Below, in pieces: positions 1 through 5,388 of a DNA stretch of 5,842 nt; the first letter of the stretch is position 1; each line of letters opens with the position of its first letter. The position numbers were made by a program, and so were the translations under genes. The notes below the pieces were generated by a model that was not told where the DNA came from, ran no database searches, and worked only from the letters and a program-made list of their open reading frames with translations. The stretch is from Hyphomicrobiales bacterium (GTDB lineage Bacteria > Pseudomonadota > Alphaproteobacteria > Rhizobiales > Xanthobacteraceae), in the NCBI GenBank assembly GCA_026400425.1, contig JAPLPC010000314.1:1-5842 (forward strand), in the 5' to 3' direction.

Positions 1-215
1 TCGTCGATGATCCGGACGGCGAGACGTTGCGCAATCCCGATCATGCCTGGGAAGTCGCGCGCGCCATGATCATGCAATTGCTGCGGTCGGAAGGGGCGCA
101 GCGCGACCTGTTGGCAGCCGTGCTCGAGGTTACCGACGAGCAGGGCGAGGTCGTGCTCGAATTTCCGTTCTCGGAAGCGTTGCTGGATTCCGCGGACTCG
201 ACTACGCGACATTGA
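1..215 (+). CDS. DUF6894-type small protein, 3' part
   Basis: The reading frame is open from the window edge (first full codon at base 3) to the TGA at 213-215, giving 70 visible residues, so the N-terminus is missing. The visible part starts with an acidic Asp-Asp-Pro-Asp-Gly-Glu stretch. An amphipathic helix follows (AWEVARAMIMQLLRSEG), then a strand-like segment with VLEVTDEQGEVVLEFPF. This order (acidic turn, Ala-rich helix, 'V.D..G.VVL.FPF') is that of the DUF6894 family of roughly 70-90 residue proteins, common and often multicopy in rhizobia, with no established function. A TTG at 27 could be read as a start, but the conserved acidic turn lies upstream of it, so a truncated gene is preferred. 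The family call is made from overall pattern only. Confidence 0.6.
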   Translation, partial: VDDPDGETLRNPDHAWEVARAMIMQLLRSEGAQRDLLAAVLEVTDEQGEVVLEFPFSEALLDSADSTTRH

Positions 216-430
216 TATCCGCATTGTCCCGGGCGCGCTGCGGCGTGCAACGCGGCTGCCGCATCGCATCCAGGACATGAATTGGATCTGCGGATCAGTT
301 TGAAGCCGCCTCACACCGCCATCCGCCGATGTTTCGGTTGCGCGCAAGCGGTCAAATATCTCACACTGTGTTCGGGAAGGCCCCGGTATCGCGTCGCATG
401 GCGGCGCGGTTGACAGAGGGCTGCTTCCAC
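216..430. other. intergenic region, probable promoter region of the dehydrogenase gene
   Basis: No coding region is supported here. A perfect 10-bp palindrome, TTGCGCGCAA, lies at 338-347, and CACACTGTG follows at 362-370. Either could be part of an operator, but neither matches a site I can name. A perfect TTGACA lies at 410-415, but the 17-bp spaced position falls inside the ribosome binding site and has no -10 box. I see no clear intrinsic terminator for the upstream gene. Confidence 0.3.
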
Positions 431-437
431 AGGGGAG
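431..437 (+). promoter_or_regulatory. ribosome binding site deciding the dehydrogenase start
   Basis: AGGGGAG is a strong Shine-Dalgarno sequence. It touches the ATG at 438 with no spacing but lies 6 nt before the in-frame ATG at 444. The second ATG is therefore the better start, making the protein two residues shorter than the longest reading. Confidence 0.7.
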
Positions 438-443
438 ATGTCC

Positions 444-1814
444 ATGACCGTTTATGCGTCCGCCCGGCAAGCTTTGCTTGCCAGCGTTTTCGTCGGTGCC
501 TGCGTTGTCGGCGCCGCTGCCCAGCAATCCGATACGACCACCGCCACGCCACCGGCTGCCAGCGTCACGCCATCGCCGGCTGCGCCGGCTCCCGCTGCGA
601 CGCCTCCCGCTGCGACGCCTGCACCCGCGCCACAGGCCGCCGCGCCGGCTCCCGCGGCACCCGCGCTGCCGCCGGGATCGCCGCTGATCGGCCGTCCGGC
701 CGACAGCGTCGCCGCAGCCAAGCTCGCACCGGTCGCGCCGCCGCCGATCCCGACGGCAGCCGACAAGCTGCCGACAGCCAAGCTGAAAGTGCCGGCCGGT
801 TTCAATATTGAAGTTTATGCCGCCGGCATGGCCAATGCGCGCTCGATGCGCGAAGGCGACAAGGGCACCGTGTTCGTCGGCACGCGTCTGATCGACAAGG
901 TTTACGCCGTCAGCAATCAGGACGGCAAACGCCAGGTCAAGGTGCTGGCGTCGGGCCTCTATCGCCCCAACGGTCTCGCTTTCAAGGATGGCACGCTCTT
1001 CATCGCCGAACTGTCGAAGATCTCCAAGATCGACAAGGTGGAGGACAATCTCGACAATCCGCCCAAGCCCACCACGATCTACGACAAGCTGCCGAAGGAC
1101 GAAGCCCATGGATGGAAGTTCATCGGCATCGGCCCCGACAACAAGCTCTATGTGCCTGTCGGCCAGCCCGGCAACAACGTGCTGCATGACGACGCCCACG
1201 GCCAGATCCGCCGCATGAATCTCGATGGCTCCGGCGCCGAGGTCTATGTCAAGGGCATGCGCAACACCGTCGGCTTCGACTGGAATCCCGAAACCAAGCA
1301 GATGTACTTCACCGACAATGGCCGCGACTGGATGTCGGAGGCGGTGCCGGAGGACGAACTCAACCGCGTCAGCAAGGCCGGCGAGGATTTCGGCGCGCCG
1401 TATTGCCTGCAGGGCAACATCCTCGATCCCGAATTCGGCTGGGGCAAATCCTGCGCCGACTACACAGCACCTGTCGGCCTGCTCGGCGCCCACACCGCGG
1501 CCCTCGGCATGCGCTTCTACACCGGCAAGATGTTCCCCGCCGCCTACAAGAACGCGATCTTCATTGCCCGCCACGGCTCCTGGAATAAATCGCAGAAGCT
1601 CGGCGGCGATGTGGTGGTGGCGAAGCTGAACAAGGACGGCACGGTGAAATCCGTCGAGCCGTTCCTGACCGGCTTTCTCGAAGACAACAAATATGTCGGT
1701 CGTCCCGTGGACGTGCTGCAGATGAAGGATGGCTCGATGCTGGTGTCCGACGACTGGAACGGCGCCATCTATCGCATCACCTACGGCAAGCAGAAGGTGG
1801 CGGGAAAGAAGTGA
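444..1814 (+). CDS. secreted PQQ-dependent sugar (sorbosone-type) dehydrogenase
   Basis: The 456-residue product resembles the soluble glucose/sorbosone dehydrogenase beta-propeller family, which oxidises sugars or related aldehydes in the periplasm with PQQ and calcium. Residues 1-26 form a Sec signal peptide with likely cleavage after AAA26. VGAC20 loosely resembles a lipobox, but the hydrophobic residues after Cys make lipidation less likely. Residues about 30-105 are a Pro/Ala-rich linker. The catalytic domain begins near LKVPAGFNIEVYA. By alignment in mind with Acinetobacter soluble glucose dehydrogenase, His222 (in AHGW) matches the catalytic base His144, and Arg273-Asn274 (GMRN) match Arg228-Asn229. 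Arg420 (GRPVDV) may match one of Arg406/Arg408. Cys321 and Cys337 could form a disulfide. HGSWN at 377-381 and SDDWNG near the C-terminus are typical of the sorbosone-type subgroup. There is no heme motif, so an external electron acceptor is needed; the downstream cytochrome c is the obvious candidate. The substrate cannot be read from the sequence. Confidence 0.85.
   Translation: MTVYASARQALLASVFVGACVVGAAAQQSDTTTATPPAASVTPSPAAPAPAATPPAATPAPAPQAAAPAPAAPALPPGSPLIGRPADSVAAAKLAPVAPPPIPTAADKLPTAKLKVPAGFNIEVYAAGMANARSMREGDKGTVFVGTRLIDKVYAVSNQDGKRQVKVLASGLYRPNGLAFKDGTLFIAELSKISKIDKVEDNLDNPPKPTTIYDKLPKDEAHGWKFIGIGPDNKLYVPVGQPGNNVLHDDAHGQIRRMNLDGSGAEVYVKGMRNTVGFDWNPETKQMYFTDNGRDWMSEAVPEDELNRVSKAGEDFGAPYCLQGNILDPEFGWGKSCADYTAPVGLLGAHTAALGMRFYTGKMFPAAYKNAIFIARHGSWNKSQKLGGDVVVAKLNKDGTVKSVEPFLTGFLEDNKYVGRPVDVLQMKDGSMLVSDDWNGAIYRITYGKQKVAGKK
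590..619 (+). repeat. 15-bp tandem duplication in the linker-coding region
   Basis: The unit TCCCGCTGCGACGCC occurs twice in a row (590-604 and 605-619), encoding repeated Pro-Ala-Ala-Thr-Pro in the linker. Being a multiple of three, copy-number change would lengthen or shorten the linker without breaking the frame. Confidence 0.7.
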
Positions 1815-1827
1815 TCGCTCTTTCTAA

Positions 1828-1963
1828 CCTCTCCCCGCTTGCGGGGAGAGGTCGCCTGAAACATGCGAAGCATGTGGAAGGAGGGTGAGGGGGACTCTCC
1901 ATTTGCTCCGAGCGTGGTGATAGCCCCCTCATCCTGACCTTCTCCCCGCAGGCGGGGAGAAGG
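1828..1963. repeat. composite palindromic intergenic repeat (REP/BIME-like)
   Basis: Two perfect hairpins bound the element. The first is an 11-bp stem, 1828-1838 with 1841-1851 (loop TT). The second is a 12-bp stem, 1938-1949 with 1952-1963 (loop AG). Both share the core CTCCCCGC/GCGGGGAG. A third small perfect hairpin, ACATGC-GAA-GCATGT, is at 1861-1875. Inner arms 1880-1893 and 1924-1937 pair at 11 of 14 positions (GTGAGGGGG against CCCCCTCAT), so the whole unit can fold back on itself. Similar GC-rich palindromic units are widespread between genes in Bradyrhizobium-like genomes. The unit starts 14 bp after the dehydrogenase stop. The first hairpin could slow or end transcription and protect the mRNA 3' end, but no T-run follows it, so a classical intrinsic terminator is not supported. 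Confidence 0.7.
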
Positions 1964-2017
1964 AACTAGGCCGTCGCTTGTTGCTGCTGTCTCACGTCCC
2001 AGAAAGTCCAAAGTCCG

Positions 2018-2584
2018 ATGCGTCGGTTTGCAGTCATCGTTGCTCTACTTCTGTCGTCATCCCCACTCGCCGCCGCCGAATCCATTGCCGAACGCGCCGC
2101 GCCGTGTCTTGCCTGCCATGGCGAGAAGGGCACCTCGGAGATCGAGAACACACCGTCGCTCGGCGCCCAGCAGCCGGCCTATACGCTGATCCAGCTCTAT
2201 ATGTTCCGCGAGAATCTGCGCATCTTCGCGCCGATGAACGAGATGGCGAAGGATCTCACCGACGACGATCTGCGCATCTTCTCGGATTACATCGCGACGC
2301 TGCCGAAGCCGGTGGCGCGCGACGCCGGCGATCCCGCGCGCATGCAGGCAGCGAAGGCGCTGACCTCGCAATTCCGCTGCGACAGCTGCCACAATGCGGA
2401 TTTCTCCGGTCGCGACAACATCCCGCGCATCGCCAATCAGCGCGAGGACTACCTCGTCAAGACCATGCGCGAATACAAGGACAACAGCCGCCACGGCTAT
2501 GACGCCACCATGGCCGATGTGATGCAAGGGATCTCAGACGCGCAGATCGTGGAGCTGGCCTATTTTCTGGCGCGGGTGAAGTAG
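2018..2584 (+). CDS. periplasmic diheme cytochrome c (c4/c553-like)
   Basis: The 188-residue product has a Sec signal peptide ending at about PLAAA20 and two class I cytochrome c domains. The heme-binding motifs are CLACH at 30-34 and CDSCH at 121-125. Sixth ligands are probably Met73 or Met76 in the first domain and Met165 or Met169 in the second; each is followed by the 'L/I-S/T-D-x-x-I/L' helix typical of this fold (LTDDDLRIF and ISDAQIVELAYFL). The length and the two similar halves fit the cytochrome c4/c553 type, which carries electrons between periplasmic dehydrogenases and terminal oxidases or other cytochromes. The gene lies 203 bp after the PQQ dehydrogenase stop on the same strand, so it may be its electron acceptor, although a palindromic repeat separates the two. 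The start at 2018 places the signal peptide correctly. Only a weak AGAAAG at 2001-2006 precedes it, so translation initiation is not strongly marked. Confidence 0.9.
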   Translation: MRRFAVIVALLLSSSPLAAAESIAERAAPCLACHGEKGTSEIENTPSLGAQQPAYTLIQLYMFRENLRIFAPMNEMAKDLTDDDLRIFSDYIATLPKPVARDAGDPARMQAAKALTSQFRCDSCHNADFSGRDNIPRIANQREDYLVKTMREYKDNSRHGYDATMADVMQGISDAQIVELAYFLARVK

Positions 2585-2627
2585 GCATTCGCCGCGGCGG
2601 CGATGTGATGTGCTGGCAAAGCCCACG

Positions 2628-2732
2628 TCTGTCATTGCCCGACTTGATCGGGCAATCCAGTAGACACCGCTATCAGTGATGGAGCCGGGTTGCCGGCGAT
2701 TACTGGATCCCCGCTTTCGCGGGGATGACAGA
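2628..2732. repeat. cruciform-like palindromic intergenic repeat
   Basis: Four perfect inverted pairs interlock. The outer arms TCTGTCAT (2628-2635) and ATGACAGA (2725-2732) are 8 bp. Hairpin one, ATTGCCCGA with TCGGGCAAT (2634-2642 and 2648-2656), is 9 bp. The inner arms ATCCAGTA (2655-2662) and TACTGGAT (2701-2708) are 8 bp. Hairpin two, ATCCCCGC with GCGGGGAT (2707-2714 and 2719-2726), is 8 bp. Together they can form a four-way, cross-shaped structure about 105 bp long. The 'GTCATTGCCCG...GATCGGGCAAT' type of half-site is familiar from dispersed repeats in Bradyrhizobium-like genomes. It starts 44 bp after the cytochrome stop. No T-run follows, so it is a repeat rather than a clear terminator. 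It is different in sequence from the palindromic unit at 1828-1963. Confidence 0.7.
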
Positions 2733-2764
2733 TGGTGCCCTGGTGAATTGTTCCTATTTTGTTC

Positions 2765-2792
2765 TTGACAAAATTCCCATCGTCGCCATTAT
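2765..2792 (+). promoter_or_regulatory. candidate sigma70-type promoter upstream of the structured region
   Basis: A perfect TTGACA -35 box lies at 2765-2770, followed after 16 bp by CATTAT at 2787-2792, which matches TATAAT at 4 of 6 positions. It lies in the only AT-rich patch of this gap and would start transcription near 2799, just before the structured region. The TTGACA also lies in a 7-bp inverted pair, ATTTTGT at 2756-2762 with ACAAAAT at 2768-2774, which may be chance or an operator. Confidence 0.4.
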
Positions 2793-2798
2793 CCCTCT

Positions 2799-3182
2799 CG
2801 TCTTGTTCGGTGAGGGGCGCTTCATGAGGCGTTGTTGAGCGGAACAGAGATGCGGCGCCTGCGGGCCGGGGGAGGACGTATCCCCTTGCACTCGGGTGGT
2901 CGAAGGTCGCCGTCCGGGCCCAATACGGGGCTCTGCCGCTAAAGCGCGGCTGGACGTGGTGCGGGCGAAGGCAGGGAAACCTGCTGGATGGCATCCAATG
3001 GGATGCGCCCAGTACCCGGAAGAACGGTCCTTCGACTGAAACAACGTCGCGGTGGCGCGCCGTAAGGCGTTGCGCAATTGCGGTGTCGCTGGCGATCCAG
3101 CGAGACGGATTGCGTCAAGTCCCACCCCACGCGCCTTACGGCGTGCCGCCTCCCCTCATGTTTTCGAGGGGAGAACACGGGA
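2799..3182 (+). ncRNA. candidate structured RNA or long structured 5' leader
   Basis: No protein gene is credible here, yet stems follow one another almost without a break. A CATG-capped 5-bp hairpin lies at 2818-2831, and a 5-bp hairpin at 2869-2885. A long-range 8-bp stem (2899-2906 with 3029-3036) extends by two G-U pairs outward. Inside it, 2911-2915 pairs with 2952-2956 around two hairpins (2916-2933 and 2935-2950). Next, 2963-2966 pairs with 3007-3010 around a GAAA-capped hairpin (2971-2984) and a 6-bp hairpin (2991-3006). Then comes a 20-bp stem, 3051-3070 with 3131-3150, enclosing 3073-3078/3109-3114 and a perfect 7-bp hairpin at 3086-3103. A final 8-bp hairpin is at 3150-3173. The wobble positions I found in these stems are G-U on the + strand. 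It matches no RNA family I recognise: RNase P, tmRNA, SRP RNA and common riboswitch cores were looked for by eye and not found. It could be a ncRNA, the amidase leader or a transcribed dispersed repeat; the 5' boundary is a guess from the promoter. Confidence 0.4.
3150..3173 (+). other. hairpin just upstream of the amidase ribosome binding site
   Basis: CTCCCCTC (3150-3157) pairs perfectly with GAGGGGAG (3166-3173) around an 8-nt loop that contains TTTT. It ends 4 nt before the amidase Shine-Dalgarno sequence. The stretch after it is GAACACGG, with no T-run, so it does not look like an intrinsic terminator. It could close the 3' end of the structured region, or its GAGGGGAG arm could act as a decoy ribosome binding site. 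Confidence 0.45.
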
Positions 3183-3183
3183 G
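3178..3183 (+). promoter_or_regulatory. ribosome binding site deciding the amidase start
   Basis: CGGGAG lies 6 nt before the ATG at 3190. The frame stays open upstream to a GTG at 3052, but that extension has no Shine-Dalgarno sequence, is rich in Arg and Ala, and lies entirely inside the structured region. The start at 3190 gives the normal amidase N-terminus (MNDLWRLSASELASLIK). Confidence 0.75.
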
Positions 3184-3189
3184 CACTGC

Positions 3190-4593
3190 ATGAACGATCT
3201 CTGGCGTCTGTCGGCCTCTGAACTCGCAAGCCTCATCAAAGCGCGCAAGGTCTCCGCAAGGGAAGCGGCGCAAGCCGGTCTCGCCAGGCTCGACGCTGCG
3301 AATCCTGCGATCAATGCCGTGGTCGATCATCGCCCCGACGACGTTCTCGCGCAGGCCGATGCCGTCGATGCGGCGCTGGCGCGCGGTCTCGATGTCGGTC
3401 CGCTTGCCGGTGTGCCGGTCACCGTGAAAGTAAATATCGACTACAAGGGCTATGCGACGTCGAACGGCGTCAAGATCCAGAACGAGATCATCGCCACCTC
3501 CAACAGCCCGGTGATCGATAACCTGATCAAAGCCGGCGCCGTGATTCTCGGCCGCACCAATTGCCCGGCCTTCTCCTATCGCTGGTTCACCACCAACCAG
3601 CTCTATGGCGATACCAAAAACCCGCGCGATCCCTCGCTGACGCCGGGTGGCTCCTCCGGCGGCGCAGGCGCGTCCGTGGCAGCCGGCATCGGTCACATCG
3701 CCCATGGCACCGACATCGCCGGTTCGATCCGCTATCCCGCTTATGCCTGCGGCGTGCATGGATTGCGTCCCACCGTCGGCCGCATCGCCGCCTATAATCA
3801 GGCGCTGCCCGAGCGCATCATCTCTGGACAGATCACCGCCGTGTCCGGTCCGCTCGCGCGCACCATCGCGGATATCAGGTTGGGTCTCGAAGCGATGGCG
3901 CAGCCCGACGCGCGCGACCCCTGGTATGTGCCGGCGCCGCTGATCGGACCGCCGCGCGACAAGCGCGTCGCGATGTGCCTGCGGCCGGATGGGCTGGAGA
4001 TCACCAAGGCGGTGGAGAGTGCGGTGCGCGACGCCGGCAAGCGGCTGCAGCGGGCAGGGTGGATCGTCGAGGAGGTCGAGAACACCCCGGCGCTGAAGGA
4101 AGCTGCGGCGTTGCAGACCACGATCTGGTTCGGCGATGGCTATCAGGGCATGCTGGATGCTGCCGAGCGCGAAGGCGATCCCGCCGCATTGGTCTGCCTG
4201 CGCGGCCAGAAGGACAAGATCAAGGATTTCGACAATGGCGGGTTGTCGCGGGCACTGGTGCGTCGCTCGACTTTCGTGCGCGACTGGGAGCTGTTCCTGC
4301 AGCGCTATGCGGTGGTGCTGATGCCGATGTCCGGGGAACTGCCATTCCCCGACAATCTCGACATGGAAGGCGATGAGGGCTTTGCCCGGGTCTGGGCCGC
4401 GCAGATGCCGCAGATCGGCATCCCGTTCATGGGCCTGCCGGCACTCTCGGTCGCCACCGGTCTCGTCGGCCGCACGCCCACGGGCGTGCAGATCGTCGCC
4501 GGCCGTTACCGCGAAGATTTGTGCCTCGCGGCCGGAGAAGCCATCGAGGCCGGCGGTACGCCGCCGATGCCTTGCGACCCCATCACTGCGTGA
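3190..4593 (+). CDS. amidase-signature family hydrolase
   Basis: The 467-residue product belongs to the amidase signature family, which hydrolyses carbon-nitrogen amide bonds with a Ser-cisSer-Lys triad. The triad can be read as Lys80 (VTVKVN), cis-Ser155 (GGSSGG, 153-158) and nucleophile Ser179 (GTDIAGSIRYPA). The 24-residue spacing between the two serines equals that of fatty acid amide hydrolase (Ser217/Ser241). The N-terminus, 'LSASELASLIKARKVSAREAAQAGLARLDAANPAINA' in outline, is the usual family start helix, and the length is normal. Two positions differ from the common pattern: Lys80 is followed by Val rather than Asp or Glu, and the nucleophile loop reads DIAGS instead of DTGGS. Neither removes a catalytic residue. 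The true GatA of tRNA amidation would normally sit beside gatB or gatC, which are absent here, so this is more likely a stand-alone amidase of unknown substrate. It is the first gene of an apparent operon with the peroxidase and the DUF3297 gene, and its long upstream region is highly structured. Confidence 0.88.
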   Translation: MNDLWRLSASELASLIKARKVSAREAAQAGLARLDAANPAINAVVDHRPDDVLAQADAVDAALARGLDVGPLAGVPVTVKVNIDYKGYATSNGVKIQNEIIATSNSPVIDNLIKAGAVILGRTNCPAFSYRWFTTNQLYGDTKNPRDPSLTPGGSSGGAGASVAAGIGHIAHGTDIAGSIRYPAYACGVHGLRPTVGRIAAYNQALPERIISGQITAVSGPLARTIADIRLGLEAMAQPDARDPWYVPAPLIGPPRDKRVAMCLRPDGLEITKAVESAVRDAGKRLQRAGWIVEEVENTPALKEAAALQTTIWFGDGYQGMLDAAEREGDPAALVCLRGQKDKIKDFDNGGLSRALVRRSTFVRDWELFLQRYAVVLMPMSGELPFPDNLDMEGDEGFARVWAAQMPQIGIPFMGLPALSVATGLVGRTPTGVQIVAGRYREDLCLAAGEAIEAGGTPPMPCDPITA

Positions 4594-4600
4594 GACCAAC

Positions 4601-5077
4601 ATGAGCAGCATCTATGATTTCACCGCCGACTCGCTGAAAGGCGACCCGGTTTCGCTGAAGGATTTCCAAGGCCGGGTGCTGTTGGTGGTGAACACCGCCA
4701 GCGCCTGCGGTTTCACGCCGCAATATGAGGGGCTGGAAAAGCTCCAGCAGGATTTCGGCGCGCGCGGCTTTTCGGTGCTCGGATTTCCCTGCAACCAGTT
4801 CGGTGCGCAGGAGCCGGGAACTGCCGAGGAAATCGCCGGCTTCTGCAAGAGCAGGTTTGACGTCTCATTCCCGATGTTCGCCAAGATCGACGTCAACGGC
4901 GCATCGGCCCACCCATTGTATAATTTCCTCAAATCTGAGAAATCGGGCCTGCTCGGATCGGCGATCAAATGGAATTTCACCAAATTCCTGATCGATCGGT
5001 CCGGCCGGGTGGTCGATCGGTTTTCGCCGACCACCAAACCAGGATCCCTGCGAGACAAGATCGAGGCGCTGCTATGA
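4601..5077 (+). CDS. glutathione peroxidase family thiol peroxidase (Cys type)
   Basis: The 158-residue product has the thioredoxin-fold glutathione peroxidase pattern and reduces hydrogen peroxide or lipid hydroperoxides in the cytoplasm; no signal peptide is present. The peroxidatic Cys36 is in NTASACGFT, replacing the selenocysteine of animal enzymes. Gln70 (FGAQEPG) and Trp124-Asn125 (IKWNF) complete the usual catalytic tetrad. Cys82 (GFCKSRFDVSFPMF) lies 46 residues after Cys36, the spacing of the resolving Cys in thioredoxin-dependent members such as the Drosophila enzyme (Cys45/Cys91). Despite the family name, thioredoxin is thus the likelier reductant. Cys64 is the conserved Cys of FPCNQFG. 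The start at 4601 lies 7 nt after the amidase stop, and the Shine-Dalgarno-like GTGAG overlaps that stop codon, suggesting translational coupling. The frame continues upstream into the amidase gene, but that part is shadow sequence. The 3' end overlaps the next gene by ATGA. Confidence 0.92.
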   Translation: MSSIYDFTADSLKGDPVSLKDFQGRVLLVVNTASACGFTPQYEGLEKLQQDFGARGFSVLGFPCNQFGAQEPGTAEEIAGFCKSRFDVSFPMFAKIDVNGASAHPLYNFLKSEKSGLLGSAIKWNFTKFLIDRSGRVVDRFSPTTKPGSLRDKIEALL

Positions 5078-5325
5078 CCGAGACCATGACCAAGCCCCCC
5101 ATCCCGGACCATCTCTCGGTGGATCCGAGCAGCCCGCATTACAACGAGGCCGTGTTGCAGTTCGATGTCGGCATTCGTTTCAAGGGCGCCGAGAAGAGCA
5201 ATGTCGAGGAATATTGCATCAGCGAGGGATGGGTGCGGGTCCCCGCCGGCGCCGCCAAGGATCGCCATGGCAATCCCCTGCTGATCAAGGTGTCCGGCGA
5301 AGTCGAGGCGTATTACCGCGACTGA
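5074..5325 (+). CDS. DUF3297 family protein
   Basis: The 83-residue product matches the DUF3297 pattern as I know it: PDHLSVDPSSPHYNEAVL at 11-28, then GIRFKGAEKSNVEEYCISEGW at 33-53 in outline, then DRHGNPLLIKVSGEVEAYY at 63-81. The function of this small family is not established, and I see no catalytic motif, signal peptide or membrane segment. Cys48 in EEYC sits in the most family-like stretch. The start ATG overlaps the TGA of the peroxidase gene (ATGA), a typical arrangement for translational coupling, so co-production with the peroxidase is likely. A second in-frame ATG at 5086 would remove four residues and cannot be excluded. The downstream gap shows no clear terminator. Confidence 0.85.
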   Translation: MTETMTKPPIPDHLSVDPSSPHYNEAVLQFDVGIRFKGAEKSNVEEYCISEGWVRVPAGAAKDRHGNPLLIKVSGEVEAYYRD

Positions 5326-5388
5326 TTGCGGTGCAGCACGGCTGACTAGCAAAAAGGCGCTGCCCGGCTAAATTTGAAGCTTAAAATA

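Noticed and set aside
410..437. Perfect TTGACA as a -35 box for the dehydrogenase gene
   Set aside because: The position for a -10 box falls in the ribosome binding site and has no matching sequence; transcription would start inside the gene.
1828..1851. Classical intrinsic terminator after the dehydrogenase gene
   Set aside because: The stem is perfect, but no T-run follows it, and the unit is better read as one end of a repeat.
2935..2950. GCTAAAGC resembling the 3' core of the SAM-II riboswitch
   Set aside because: The preceding conserved loop and pseudoknot of SAM-II are absent, the motif lies in a simple hairpin, and the downstream gene is not a methionine gene.
2799..3182. RNase P RNA, tmRNA, SRP RNA, cobalamin riboswitch or group II intron
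   Set aside because: The conserved cores (such as GAGGAAAGTC of RNase P or the domain V hairpin of group II introns) were looked for by eye and not found.
3052..3189. GTG-started N-terminal extension of the amidase
   Set aside because: It has no ribosome binding site, an Arg/Ala-rich composition unlike the family, and lies within the structured region; the ATG at 3190 has a good site and the normal family N-terminus.
2632..3229. Three overlapping - strand open frames in the 2585-3189 gap
   Set aside because: They are in different frames, Arg/Pro/Ser-rich, have no domain or clear ribosome binding site, and run through palindromic repeats. RNA-like structure explains the region better.
4373..4600. 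Upstream extension of the peroxidase frame into the amidase gene
   Set aside because: The extension is low-complexity shadow sequence; the family N-terminus starts at 4601.
3136..4611. 491-residue open frame on the - strand opposite the amidase
   Set aside because: It is the mirror of a clear amidase gene in GC-rich DNA; its sequence is rich in Arg, His and Gly, with no recognisable domain.
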